Made by a program: the position numbers and the translations under genes. The notes below the pieces were generated by a model. That model was not told the DNA's origin and searched no databases. It worked only from the letters and a program-made list of their open reading frames with translations. DNA of 64,000 nt from Prosapia bicincta. Lineage: Eukaryota > Arthropoda > Insecta > Hemiptera > Cercopidae. How positions within the stretch are numbered: the first letter of the stretch is position 1; each line of letters opens with the position of its first letter. This document shows positions 42,384-60,415 of the stretch, piece after piece. The stretch is taken from assembly GCA_036971475.1 (NCBI GenBank), contig JBAIZL010000005.1, positions 168,511,886 through 168,575,885 of the forward strand, in the 5' to 3' direction.

Positions 42384-44424
42384 ACACATTGACTGCCAAC
42401 AAGTTATCTAATAACCTTCAAACACAATTTTTTTCTACTTTTTGTTCAAATAATGACAAAACTTAATAATATTTTGTCTTCTAGTGCGTTTATTCATTTA
42501 AAATGGTTTATTTTGTAATGTCGGAGACTGGTGATCATCACGGCCCGATGTAAATATTTATACCATGAGGCACCGTGTCTGTCATGTTGTCGGGCTTACC
42601 ATACACTCCCTGTTTAGAGCCCCGAATGAATGTAAAATGTTCAAAGTTTTACTGTATTTTTTCAATATAAATTCAAGTAGAAATATATACTACAGTGTCG
42701 GCAAAAAGTTTAGAGACACCCCTACATTTATACGTTTTTGATATTGTCCTAAAACTTTCTGCCAATCATATATTAGTAACTTATCAATGAATTAAGCACG
42801 AAAAGTTATGATTTTCCTGAAATTTTCATTCATTTATAAGTAAGGGTTGGCAAATTATAAATTTTTTCCCATTTTAAAATTTTTGAGGAAACCCCTGTTT
42901 TTTTCTAATTAAAAATGTATAATAAAAAAAATACACATCTGATTAAATTGATACTTTGTACAAATGTTTAGCATAAACATTTAGAATGTAAATATGCATT
43001 ATTTATTATTTACAAAAAATCACCTCTCATTTGGTACCAGGTTAACTTTGCTTTAAATTTTCAGCATAAAATTCTTACATTTCAATAGCGAATATCTAGT
43101 GAACGGAGCCACTTGGAGCGGAACTGACTGTACCCCCGACCCGCCATGACGCGAGGAACACAACGGTACAGTCAGTTCCGCTCCAAGTGGCTCCGTTCAC
43201 TAGATATTCGCTATTGAAATGTGAGAATTTTATGCTGAAAAATCTGAAAATCTAAGGCAAAGTTAACCTGGTACCAAATGAGAGGTGATTTTTTGTAAAT
43301 AATAAATAATGCATATTTACATTCTAAGTGTTATGCTAAACATTTGTACAAAGTATCATTTTTATCAGATGTGTATTTTTTTTATTATACATTTTTAATT
43401 AGAAAAAACAGGGGTTTCCTCAAAAATTTTAAAATGGGAAAAAAATTTATAATTTGCCAACCCTTACTTATAAATGAATGAAAATTTCAGGAAAATCATA
43501 ACTTTTCATGCTTAATTCATTGATAAGTTACTAATATATGATTGGCAGAAAGTTTTAGGACAATAGCAAAAACATATAAATGTAGGGGTGTCCCTAAACT
43601 TTTTGCCGGCACTGTATAACATATTTTCACAATATTATTAGATATTTTAAACAATAAAAATATAGCTACTAGATTTTTCTCACATATTTTAAAAAGTTTC
43701 AGTATGACTGAATTTTTGTTCGAAAATATCTTTTCTCGAATAATTAGAGTGTAAATATAATCTGAACATTATTCTTACATTTATGTTTGTATTGTTCAAT
43801 ACAAGTGTTTTAAATTGAGCTGTTTTTACGAATTCTATATGATCTTATGAATTAGAGGAAGACAGTTTAAATTAAAGTTTTTACTTATTACACTTTGAAA
43901 TTAAAGTCGTATGACAAAAACGTTTTCTCCAAGTGTAAGATAACAATTGAACAACCCATATTAATAGAATGTCTGGTCGCAAATAATTTCTAAGTGTAAT
44001 AAGTGATTAACAACCAGCTCGTCATGAACAACAACAAAATTTTTTCATAAAGTTTTTAATTTCTAATTTTTAAATTGTTCAGTTTTATTAGCAAAATTTT
44101 TTAAAGGATCAAATCAATTGTAACACTATTCTAAAACGTAATGTAGTTCTACAAAGAAGTTAAAATAAAAACTATTTCTTTGTAATTCTGAACTTATAGT
44201 TTCGCAATAATTAGTTTTGTAAAAAAAAAATTAAAAAAAAATTTCTGAACGCCAAGTTGCAGGAGCACATACAAAGGCAATGTCGGACACCTCATATGGC
44301 TAAATAAATTGTGAATGTGCCCAACAGCCTTGTGAGATCATTTAAAGCTAGGTCTACATTGTCAGTCACAGGTATTCTAAAAATACAATGTCGGTCACCG
44401 GTGACCATCATGGCAGTCAAAGTA
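42384..44424. mobile_element. TTAA-flanked non-autonomous element, interrupted by nested repeats
   Basis: TTAA at 42,380-42,383 and 44,425-44,428 flanks ends that are inverted around CATTGACTGCC (left) and GGCAGTCAAAG (right). Further subterminal matches occur (GGTGATCATCACGG near 42,531, CCGGTGACCATCATGG near 44,398). TTAA duplication suggests a piggyBac-type origin. It is non-coding and interrupted by the 922-bp fold-back and by a partial copy of the 13.9-14.3 kb repeat at 43,870-44,040. Confidence 0.5.
42693..43614. mobile_element. 922-bp fold-back element, Tc1/mariner-like ends
   Basis: Two long arms (about 42,693-43,129 and 43,165-43,614) are nearly perfect reverse complements around a spacer of about 35 bases (43,130-43,164) rich in C and G. 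Ends are CAGTGTCGGCAAAAAGTTTA and its near inverse, flanked by TA (42,691-42,692 and 43,615-43,616), typical of Tc1/mariner-derived MITEs. No coding capacity. Confidence 0.92.
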
Positions 44425-44556
44425 TTAAATAGGCAGATGAATAAAAATAGTCACCATATTGACCAAATGATTTAGTAGATATATGTACTAAAATTTTATA
44501 AAACTAAGAAAAATTTGAACACTAAAAGCGATAATGCTTACTGAACTAAGCATATA

Positions 44557-45801
44557 CGAGGTCAAGTCAATTATTATGTGTAATTTAGTTATATTTTTTT
44601 AATGTTGGTAGTACTGTCGTTTTGCGTTGAAGATGCATCCTTTGTATAGTTGTAATGTCTATGCATGTTTCAAGCTGCTGTTAACACTTAGTTTTGTTAA
44701 TGCTGTTGTTCTGCATCATGGCTCAGCTGCTTTCTATTTGCACCATAGAAAAGCAATGTACAGTTATCCTTTTTTTGTGGTTGAAAGGTGTATCAGGGGC
44801 CGAAATTCATTAAAGACTTTTGGAAGTGTTTTGTCACAACGGAGTTTCTATAAATGGATTAAAAAATTTTAAAAATGGTTGCACAAGTGTTACCTACTAA
44901 GAAGGAGCTGGACGACTATTTACTGCCAAAAATGAGGAAAACATTGAGCGTTCATGTGAAATGGTTCTCTTAGACAGACAAGCAACTATTGACGAAGTGG
45001 CATATTGTCTGTAAATTAGTCACGGTTCTGCCTACGAAATCATCCACAACAGACTTTGGTTTCATAAAGTTTGTACAAGATGCACAGTTTCATAAACAAA
45101 AGAGCTTGGACATCTGCCAAAAACTTTTGGATCGCTATGGTAATGAATGAGGAAACTTGGATACATTATTACGAGCCAGAGAGTAAACGGCAGAGGATGG
45201 AATGGAAATAACCAAACTGACAGTGCAAGAAAAAGTTCAAGACCCAACCATCTGCAGGAAAACTAATTCCTACAAGCTTACAATTTTTTAGGACTGACAA
45301 GGTCCAGTACTGGAACATTAAGAGGAAAGGGGTATACCAATAAACAGTGTACAGGTGGTAGTTACAGTGAGATGCTTACTACCATGCTAAAGCCTGCAAT
45401 TCAAAGCAAAAGCAGAAGACTGCTGTGAAAATATGTTGTTGCAAGACAATGCCATCTGCATACTGCTGAAACGCTCTAGAAACTCAATTTTGAAATACTG
45501 ACATCCTCCATATAGTCCCAATCTTGCCTCTTTTGACTAAAACTTGTTTGGTCCACTCAAAGAGCCATTAAGGAGATGTCGATTTACCTTGGACGAAGAG
45601 TTGAAAGAAGTGGTGCATTCCTGGCTTCCAGCTCAACAAAAAACTTTCTTTTTATGAGGCCATCAGAAAGCTTGTAAAACAATGGACCAAGTGCGTCGAA
45701 AAGCAAGGAAACTATGTCAAAAAATGATGTACATATAAGTTTTCTATTTGATTACACTAAAATTTATAATTACATTTGACATAATAATTGACTTACACTT
45801 G
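44557..45801 (+). mobile_element. mariner element 2 with terminal inverted repeats
   Basis: Ends around AAGTCAATTATTATGTG (left) and its inverse (right), with TA at 44,555-44,556 and 45,802-45,803, bound a decayed mariner transposase. It is of a different subfamily from the copies at 11.0 and 50.1 kb. Confidence 0.88.
44760..45735 (+). pseudogene. mariner transposase, inactivated (element 2)
   Basis: Readable pieces include MNEETWIHYYEPESKRQRME around 45,144 (DETW motif with E for D), LLQDNAICIL around 45,436 (HDNA region, degraded), PPYSPNLASFD around 45,505 (third catalytic region), and LKEPLRRCRFTLDEELKEVV near 45,560. Many stops and frameshifts are present; it is dead. Confidence 0.82.
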
Positions 45802-45803
45802 TA

Positions 45804-48497
45804 TGTATTATTGAAATTTACTGTATTAAAAGAAAAATAATCTATTTTACAGAATTGATAAATAACAAAAATAGTATCAAAAGCACATTTACTTGTGAAT
45901 GAACATTAATTATGTGTTGGTGCATTAATTTAAGTTCTTAATTTTTATATTTCACTAAGCAAAATCGGTCAATTATTCTAAGTCTACCTATTTGTGTCAA
46001 TTGCATCGTTTTTATTTAGAATATTTGGAAATATAGGAAGATAAATATAATTTTTCCTGTCATTACTAAATTGATGATAAAAAATTGTGTGAAATGATTT
46101 TCATTGTTGAGATATCATAATATACTGAAATAACTTGTTTGTTAAAAAAAAAACTTATGTTTGTAGATATTAACTAATAATATTTTTTTAAAAGAAAAAG
46201 AAAAAAACTTTTAAAAAGAGACTGTTTAATCAATGGTGACAAAACTAGTGTTATAGTAATAGTACATTAATATTTGTTATACATGGTTAATAATTACATA
46301 TTAAGATTTCTTCTTATACTTATATAACTTAGTTAAACATAAATTATGAATACAGAAAGCAAACACCAATGAAAGTAAAACAACCAATAGAGATTATATT
46401 ACCTGGTAGACAACATTTAAAGAATTAAAAAATGAGCCTTAGTTATAAATATTACATTTAAATGCCACCAATATTTTGTTGTAACAAATTCAAACAATAC
46501 ACATAGGGCAATTCATCTGAATTGGACAACCCAACATTTTTGTATTAAATTCACTTATTTTTGGTGTCGTTATAAAAATGTATTTATGAAATTAGAACAT
46601 GAATTTATTTTACTAAAATATATAGTTGTTGAAAATATTGTGATAATAAAAGGTAAAAATACAAGATTACAATAAAAATATAAAACTTAATTATAAATTA
46701 TAAATTTAATGTTACATTCATTTTTAAAATGAAGCTAAAAATAATATAAATATATTTTGTATAATTTATTTTTAATTCCACCAGTACACAGCATATTCAA
46801 ACTATTTTTACCAAATATGAAGCAATTAAATTTTTTTTTTTAAATAAAAGATGTTTTATTAATTTTTCCTTTGCTTTATTTATCTCAATAGCACATCAAT
46901 TATGATGCAATTTCTGTCAAACTTAAGTTTAAAAGGTTTATACAGAGAAGAAATATTTCTATGTTTACAAATATTCAGTATTAAAATTTTACCTACCTCC
47001 CTTGTCATACAGGGAAGGAAATGAGATGTTTGCTTAAATGTAAACATTGGAAAATACAATAAATGATACATTTGAAAAAAATATAAAAATAAAACATATA
47101 GTTTTACAAAACGACGGTAAATTGTCAATAACACCAAATACATGTTTAACCAAGTTACAATTTACAAATATATTGCATAAAACTATTCAATATTAATGAG
47201 TAAGTAGAATTCTTGTAAATATTATATACAATTATTACGTATATTCTACGTTATATTGGACTGAGGACATTACACTAAAACTGAACTGTTTACTCAATAA
47301 TTAGTGAGTCCTCTTATATGATACAAAGTATGGCTTTAACTGTGGCATGTGCTGCATAATATAATTTTGTATTTTGCAGACTTAATATACCTTCTAATTG
47401 TATTTACACTTTAATGCTATCCCAAACAAATTTAAAGAGAAGTAATTAAAAATAAGCTTATATTAACTGACATTTTTATAAATATAAATAAAGATTGTAA
47501 ACAGATGTAAAATGCAACATACCCTGAAGTTTGTCCTACTTCTTAATACTTAAGTCTAAAAATGAGGTTTTAGTACAGACATTAGCTATAGTTGTACAAC
47601 CAGATTGTGCTATAATTACAAGGAAGTATGGAATAAATGTTTGTGATTTAATGAAATATAAATATTCAGATCCAAAAGTAAAAATTACACACCAATATTC
47701 ATTCTAATATTCAGTGCGTATTTTAAATGGGTAGAATGTTACACAAACTAAATACAAACACTTATATATTCTGTTTTAAATACAGAACATGTTCTGACCA
47801 CTCTTAAAATTTGTTTGAGTTTTATCAATTACGATTATATATGAAATATACTTTATAACAAATATATGACTATTTAAATTGGGACAGCAATATCAATAGA
47901 TCTACATCACATTAACAACAAAAGGACATTTAATTTTATAACAGAAATGGCTAAACATTAATATTTACAATGCCATTAATACTTAGCGGAGCCATTTAAC
48001 ATGTCAGTAAAAGCGATCACCATAATATATCAAAAATGATTTCAATTTAAAATAAATTATTATGAACTGGTATATTGCTACTGTTCAGAAATTCTATATT
48101 CAAAGCAGTTGGAACTCTTAGTTCATTTTAAAATATTAAAAGAAAAATATCCATGATCCAAATATTAAAACTGAAATTATGCCACATTAGTCCAGGTTCC
48201 ACTGGAATGTTATATGAATAGAGAGCGAAGTGTAATAAGTCTGAATAAAATATGTAAGCAAATAACAGTTTTTATAAAATTATAAATAACACCTTTAAAT
48301 AAAATACAAATTCAAGTGAAGATGGTTTTGAACGGAAATATACATGATAGTTAGTTTGGTGCCACCTCTCAAGATTAAAACTAAATCTAATCAGTATAAC
48401 TGGTTCATGTTTTGAGAGGTAACAAATTCATGTGTTAGTAATAATAATGTACATTTTATTACTGCTCATGAATTAAAATATCTTAATATGGCAAATT
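45804..48497 (-). other. AT-rich stretch; right part probably syndecan 3' untranslated region
   Basis: No gene or repeat recognised. The part next to the syndecan stop codon (from 48,497 leftward) must include its 3' UTR and polyadenylation site. Several TTTATT strings (AATAAA on the minus strand), for example near 46,875, could be signals, but I cannot choose one. Confidence 0.4.
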
Positions 48498-54115
<5,618 letters not shown>

Positions 54116-54654
54116 CTGTAAAATTATGATGACAATAATCAACATTTTTCTGTTAATGATACCACACCATAAACTTAACAATTTTAATATGTTTAATAAT
54201 GTTGATTATCATAATTTTCTACCACTCCTACAGTTGTCAAATTAAAACTAGATGGGTTTCGGAAAGCCTCCATTCAGTCAGAAGCTATTACATACAATCT
54301 AGCTATAACTCATATTATAACAATTTAAATTATTTCTTAAAGTTAAACTATAAGTAATTATTGCATAAATAAGTGAATACTTTAGAATTTACTTACTGAC
54401 ATGTTTCGAAACAATCATTTCATTTACGAAGCTGATCCCCTACTCGTTAGCAAGTAAGTTCTAAAGTATTCATTTAGTTAATTAATTTAGTTTTTAAATA
54501 TAAGCAATTGTAATAAAATGTATATTTTGAGTAAATTACTGTTTAAAGGTTTATGATAAAAAATAACTAAGCTTTGGAATAATTTGTTAGAACAAATTAC
54601 CAAGTGTTTTATTCATGAAAAAACCTAATCTGACCATCTAAATTTGTTTATTTT

Positions 54655-54890
54655 CTTGAATTTTGTAGTCCATTACATTCGGTGAAACTTAATTAATCAC
54701 TAACATTAGTTTATGACTATCCGAACTTTAAATTTTGTAAATTTGTAAGAACTTACTGAGACAGATCGCTCCATGGCGTTCTTCATCAGTGTCTTCTGCT
54801 TGGAGTTGTTAGGTTAAAACGTTCTGTCTAAGTAAGTTTTTACAAATTTAAAGTTCGGATAGTCAAAAACTAATGTTAAAGTGATTAATT
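54655..54890. repeat. Penelope terminal repeats, head-to-head pair
   Basis: GAATTTTGTAGTCCATTACA and TTTATGACTATCCGAACTTT on the left, then CAGTGTCTTCTGCTTGGAG, then the inverse AAAGTTCGGATAGTCAAAAA on the right near 54,850. The left arm keeps CTGATGAAGAACGCC on the minus strand but lacks the GAAA part, so the hammerhead is deleted. Confidence 0.8.
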
Positions 54891-56480
54891 GTTTATTTTG
54901 ATGTTGTAAACTTTAGGATCTCTATACTAAAATTCATTTGAATCAATGTGTCATACGGAGATGATGACACAGAAGATGTTAAAATAACAAATCTGAGCTG
55001 ATTTCCCTAAAGAAAGTACGAGATTTGTTTAAATCCATAGGTTAGGTTAGGTGTCATTGTTGTATTGCTTTATAAGTAAATTTTGTTAATTATTTTTGAA
55101 TAAATAATTTGTGTTTCAATGACTATGTTTGAGCCCACATAGTTATTTTAATATATTCTAATCATTTAGCTTAGATATTTCATCAATCCTATTCTTAACA
55201 TCTGGGACATATATCACTAACACGGCTACACTTATTTCAAATCCTTCATAAATTGTTATTAAAGCTGAAAAACCTTATTTTTAGACATCAAATCAACTCT
55301 TAGAGAAGTTAATTCTTCATGATGACTCTGAATGATATCAACCTAAGCTAGGTTGTATTAACCTATGACTTTTATCCCATTTAGGATGGCTAATAGTTTG
55401 ATAAGATTAATCTTATCTTCAACATAATTCTGAAGAATAATCATCTGTAAGATACCATCTCATCTTGAAGATGTAATTCACTGTATGTATAGATGGTCTC
55501 CAAGAAGTGTGCAATGAGAATATATATTATACAACTAACAGAAGCTAGTCTTTAACGAAGCATAGCTGAACAAGATTCTTCCTGATCATTTGAATGATTC
55601 AAAGGGTTTGAATCCATAATGCTTTCAGTAGTGGTTAAATCCAGGATGTGAAAAGTTCTGGGAGCCAAAAATAACTAGTTATAGATAATCATTTACATAA
55701 GATGTTTATCTATATCTGGGGCAAACTAGAAATAAAATTAGGTACTTGTGTGTGTGTGTGTGTGTGTGTGACTAAAGACCAAGTAGGAATGGAGAAGGGG
55801 TAATCTCATTTACTTATAGAAAATAAAGCTGACTAAATGCAGTTACAGAAAGAAAACAAATATTGTATAATACCTTAATATATTCGTAGTGATTGGTTAA
55901 GTCTTATAAAAAAAAAATACAAAAACCCAGGAAAGTTCATCATGTAAAAAATAGGCCATAGGCTATCATCTGACATGCAATGATGCATATTTTAAACAAT
56001 TATTGTAACATCAGTATTATTTTCTGAAAAAAAATTGATTAATGAAACACCGATAGTAAAATGTAAAAAGCATATTAAATCTATTAAAATGCTTAGATGA
56101 AAGATACTTTGCAATCACTTATATAAACATTTGTAAGCTTGAACTTAATGAATTCATTACTTGCTGAACTTATAATTCAAGTAAATTTATGAGACATAAT
56201 ATAATATGAATCCTTTCTAATATTGTCCTTTTTTACATGTGTTATGTAAAAATACATTCTAAACATAAAAAAAAAGATTTTAAGCATTAGTAAATATCAA
56301 CTGTGGATAAAATTTCAAAGAACTGGAAGTTTCTTAATAAGACATTATTTTACCACATTACAATATAGATATATTATAATATAGTTATAATGTATTGGAT
56401 GAAAATAGATTTGGTTATAAATAACAAAAATTCAACTGCTCTAACATTTCAGTCAGCTTTGATGCAATGTCATTGCTCTA
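54891..56480. other. non-coding stretch upstream of syndecan exon
   Basis: AT-rich, no gene recognised; holds the GT microsatellite at 55,747-55,770. Confidence 0.45.
55747..55770. repeat. (GT)n microsatellite
   Basis: About 12 GT units. Confidence 0.9.
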
Positions 56481-56486
56481 ACACAT

Positions 56487-56722
56487 AAAATTTGATAATA
56501 CAAAAAAAAAACATTTTCAAATTTATCATATTTTCTATTAAAAATATAAATCTACTTGAGTTATTCACAAGAAAACTCATAATATATATATATATTATAC
56601 ATTTGTTGTTGGTAATATCGAATAGTTCTACAAGTTTTCTTGTGAATAACTCAAGTAGATTTATATTTTTAATAGAAAATATGATAAATTTGAAAATGTT
56701 TTTTTTTGTATTATCAAATTTT
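56487..56722. repeat. fold-back repeat, about 90-bp near-perfect arms
   Basis: 56,487-56,577 is repeated inverted at 56,633-56,722 (ATTCACAAGAAAACT versus AGTTTTCTTGTGAAT at the inner ends) with a spacer of about 55 bases. No coding content. Confidence 0.92.
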
Positions 56723-56815
56723 ACAAATATATAATAAATTAATAAAATATATAATAAATCAATTATATAATAAATTAAAAATATTTCAAAAACAAGAATA
56801 CTTTAAATGAATATA

Positions 56816-56870
56816 TTTATTCAAAGCTTTTCGCCAATAAAATAGTATCAGCATCTTCAGGAAAATAATT
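56816..56870 (-). repeat. decayed relative of the 14.8 kb hammerhead-like repeat
   Basis: Minus strand: CTGAAGATGCTGATACTATT then TTATTGGCGAAAAGCTTTG. It shares GAAA-AGCTTT and the preceding core with 14,881-14,926, but has CTGAAGA for CTGATGA and a poor stem II. Confidence 0.6.
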
Positions 56871-56974
56871 ATCTAATAACAAATTTTTTTTTTACTTGAT
56901 CCTGATTTATTAGAATGTAGTTCAGTCTCATAAACAAAATAACTAAATCAACAGTTATTTGTAAATATAACCAG

Positions 56975-57618
56975 TTTATGGGTGGTATAGATTTAGCTGT
57001 TCAATATAATGAACCGTGCAGATTTACGAGACGAACAAATAAATAGTGGAGGACAATGTTTTTCTGGCTATTAGATGTAGCTGAAGTAAATAGTTTAATT
57101 ATCTATAATAACAAAAAAAGGAAATGAGAGAAAATCCTGTTAAAAAAAATAGTTTCGCCAAAACTTGGTGAGGGAACGCATTGGTGATATCAGGAATAAC
57201 CCGTATAGTGAGAGGGGTCGGCCATCAACTACTGACAAAGAAGAAAGACTGAATGGGAAATTACATTTAATCTTTTCCAATGATAAAAATAGTTCTAAGG
57301 ATTGTGTAGTTTGCAGTAACAGGAAGATAAATGAAGGTAGAAGGGAAACAGTTTTTTACTACAAAACATGCGGCAGAAAACCAGGACTTCATCCGAAAGA
57401 CTGTTTTCAAAGATATCATACTCTGCAAAACTACAAATAAGATAATAAAATCGTGTACATACAGTATTAGTGAATAGAAATAGCTTAGTTTACTAAAATC
57501 ATGTAAGAGAAAACAAAGTTTTCCATAAACAATAATGCAACCTGCAGGTGAGGAATTTGTCTCAATTTAATTACAAGTGGAAAAGCAAAGCATGTTACAA
57601 AAATTCGAGCACTAAGGG
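56975..57618 (+). pseudogene. piggyBac transposase C-terminus with 3' terminus, 5'-truncated
   Basis: Plus-strand pieces read FMGGIDLAVQYNEPCRFTRR, then after a stop WRTMFFWLLDVAEVNSLIIY. The C-terminal cysteine-rich finger follows (CVVCSNRKINEGRRETVFYY, KTCGRKPGLHPKDCFQRYHT), ending at 57,440. These match piggyBac transposases (PGBD4-like). About 178 bases later GGG (57,616-57,618) is followed by TTAA, the expected 3' terminus and target. Stops and at least one frameshift make it inactive; the catalytic N-terminal two-thirds is absent. Confidence 0.88.
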
Positions 57619-57805
57619 TTAAACAAAATTAACCCCAAGACAAACTAAAACTTTCTCACAGTGCAGTGAATCCGAAAATAGAACAATACCGGTATATACC
57701 ACGTGACAACGGAAATCACAGACACCTGGGAATCTACAGGAAGCTCTTAGTCTCAGTTGATGCTCGAAAATGAGGACACATAATTCAAGTCCTCGAAAGT
57801 TGACT

Positions 57806-57915
<110 letters not shown>

Positions 57916-58204
57916 GAAAGATTCTTGTTCAAGTACATTATATTGTAAGTGATAAGTGAATACAAGAAATCAGTGTTCCAAAGTTAAAATTCATTGTTTC
58001 AGATCCTTTAAGATCTTTTCAGATGCTAGACATTTCTTCATCCACGGTACCATTAGTGGGTCGCTCAAATTTACCTAGACATTGAAACAGTTGAACAGTT
58101 TTTCTCTAATTTGGCCTTGTAATTGTTTTTTTTTGTAATTTTTGTGTAGATATACTACAAATGAATTGATGCATGAAATGTTCAGTATATTATAAACATA
58201 TCTC

Positions 58205-58385
58205 AACTCTTTGAATAACCTCATTCTGTGTTAGATCATTGTCATCTTCAATATCATTAGGCAGCTCATAATCTGAATCTTCAGGCTAGTCGTCTGAATC
58301 AAAATCTAATTCTTCTTCAGGCTCATCATTTAGGTCACCCTCTCCTAAATTCATCATTTGATTCGAATTCATCCCATTTGCCTAT
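58205..58385 (-). pseudogene. acidic reading-frame remnant, possibly a transposase N-terminus
   Basis: The minus strand reads GEGDLNDEPEEELDFDSDD, a stop (TAG), then PEDSDYELPNDIEDDNDLTQ, followed by NEVIQRVE. Acidic aspartate/serine-rich N-termini of this kind are common in piggyBac and some other transposases. Its orientation is opposite to the piggyBac C-terminus at 57 kb, so it is not the same copy. Assignment is weak. Confidence 0.3.
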
Positions 58386-59239
58386 ATTTATGTCTAATAA
58401 TTTTAACTCCTCTAATATTTGTTCATTTTTATAGTTCTTTAAACATTTTAATGTTTCGAATCTAAAGATAGAAAAATTAATTATATAGAACCGATAATTA
58501 TAATATACAGACCAATTTACATTTGTGAGAGATTATACTTGTCTGTTTTAATTTAAAATTCATAAAATATACTTCATAATCTCCACCTCTACGTCCCGGA
58601 GACATACATAAAGTAAATTTGATAACAAACCTATATGTTCGTTACTTTTTAAAAACGGTTGTAACTAATAAATAAAACACGCGAAGCATCCAACTGTACA
58701 CTGATTAGACAATGCATTATCCGATAGAAGATTACCTACAATCCTCACGCCTGGAATGTATAGGGAAGTGAGGAGAGACCAAAAAGGTTGGCCTTTTGTT
58801 GTATGTCTGGGAGACATACAGGCGAGCCAAGATCAGGATTAAAAGTAATATGAAAGTAAATTATAAATTTGAAATATACTTTTACTCAACAAAGCCTGAA
58901 AAGAATTCAAAATTTTAATTTTATTGCAAAAAAACAAAAGTTTGGTCTGATTGGGAAGACAAAGTTTTCTCATAATATATAATTTATTTGCAACAATTTA
59001 GCTCTTTACAATTTTTTTAGAAATAAAGTAGTTAAGTACCAGAAGAACTCAAATACCTTAGGTTGACAATATGAAAAATTGATTTAATAATTTACTCGAA
59101 AAATAATGAAAATTTGTGATAGAAAAAATTACAGTAAGGAATTAATTTATTTGGACTATAAGTAAAATTATTGAAATTGATTTTAATATAAATGGTTTTA
59201 TGTGAAATATGATTTTGCAGGTTATGTTACAAATTCATA
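58386..59239. other. non-coding stretch
   Basis: No gene or repeat recognised. Confidence 0.4.
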
Positions 59240-59540
59240 TTATTTGATTCCACCTTCACTTGAGCTACTTATTTGAAACTAAAAACCCTTGTACATATAT
59301 TAGTGTGTTACACTTGCCTATAGTAGCATTAACTTTTACTTATTTAGGTAGGCCGATTCGGGAGATGTTTTCCATTGTCAACTCAGACAGTAACCGTGAA
59401 TTACGTTCTGAGTTGACAATAGCAGACATCTTCCGAAATGGCCTTCCTAAATAATTAAAGAAGAAAGTGCTACTATAGGCAAGTGTAACACACTAACATA
59501 TGTAGAAGTATTTTTAGTTACAAATTCTTATGTTACATGT
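59240..59540. repeat. fold-back repeat (GTAGCTC / GGGAGATGT family)
   Basis: Inverted arms: TTACACTTGCCTATAGTAGC near 59,309 versus GCTACTATAGGCAAGTGTAA near 59,469, and GATTCGGGAGATGTTTTCCA versus a diverged inverse near 59,420. One arm matches 63,299-63,365. The outer ends carry the dispersed ATTCCACCTTCACTTGAGCT string also seen at 3.2 kb. Confidence 0.8.
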
Positions 59541-59602
59541 TTTGAAATATTAATTGTTATATACATGTTCATTTGAGCACTCGAGATAATTATTGAATAA
59601 AT

Positions 59603-59940
59603 GGTAACCCGGATGAATATCGAGTAAAAAGTTTATTTATTTAGCGCAACATTTTGGCAACTAATTTGTTGCCCTTATCAAACATCTAGTGCTATGAAAA
59701 ATAAAGTCCTTACATTTAGACTATTGTGAGAAGCAAAAAATCAAAACCCCCTACAGTTTACCAAAAATTTTCTTTCAGCTATAGCTCTGCTACCTTTGCT
59801 TTCCGCACATTACTCATTTGAAGTCTAAATGTAAGGAGTTTATTTGTCATAGTACTACAGACTTGATAAGGTCAATAAATTAGTTGACAAAAAGTTAAGC
59901 TAAATAAATAAACTTTTGACTCCATATTCAACCACTTATC
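59603..59940. repeat. fold-back repeat
   Basis: GTTTATTTATTTAGCGCAAC and CTAATTTGTTGCCCTTATCA on the left, with diverged inverses (GGTCAATAAATTAGTTGAC, GCTAAATAAATAAACTTTTG) on the right, and GTCTAAATGTAAGGAG-type inner ends. No coding content. Confidence 0.75.
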
Positions 59941-60299
59941 ATTTATTTCATTAATTTTTATATTGTTGAAGTTTTAAAATAAAATATATAAAAGACAAAG
60001 AGAATAATTACTTAGTAAATTTTAGAGAAAAATTCAAACACAAAAGTAAAAAAAATATAATTTTTTAATGAAATCTCTGTATCCATTTTAATTTTTCTTT
60101 AAAAATATTCTAACATTGTGTTTACTAACTTTTAATACAGAGTTTGAATTTACTTGGATAAGATAACATTCCTAAATAATCCTCAACTGGGGTTGTTACA
60201 ACATAATGCCTTCAATGAATTCATTCCCTGGAATAAAAGAACCCAAAGCGTTATTTTTCTGCAAATTAGGTTATTGTTAAACAAGTTGTGACTAAATCT

Positions 60300-60415
60300 T
60301 GAATTTTGTAGTCCATTACGTTCGGTGAATCTTACTAATCACTTAAACAATAGTTTATTACTATCCGAACTTTAAAGTTAGGATAGTCATAAACTATTGT
60401 TTAAGTGATTAAAAA
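60300..60415. repeat. Penelope terminal repeat with hairpin
   Basis: GAATTTTGTAGTCCATTACG is followed by CACTTAAACAATAGTTTATT and its immediate inverse, forming a hairpin at about 60,338-60,408. Confidence 0.8.

Noticed and set aside
43081..43200. GC-rich core of the long palindrome as a possible regulatory element or RNA gene
   Set aside because: It is only the inner arms and spacer of a TA-flanked fold-back transposon; no promoter or RNA motif was seen.
56492..56734. 80-residue hydrophobic reading frame
   Set aside because: It spans a near-perfect palindrome and shows no protein family or codon signal.
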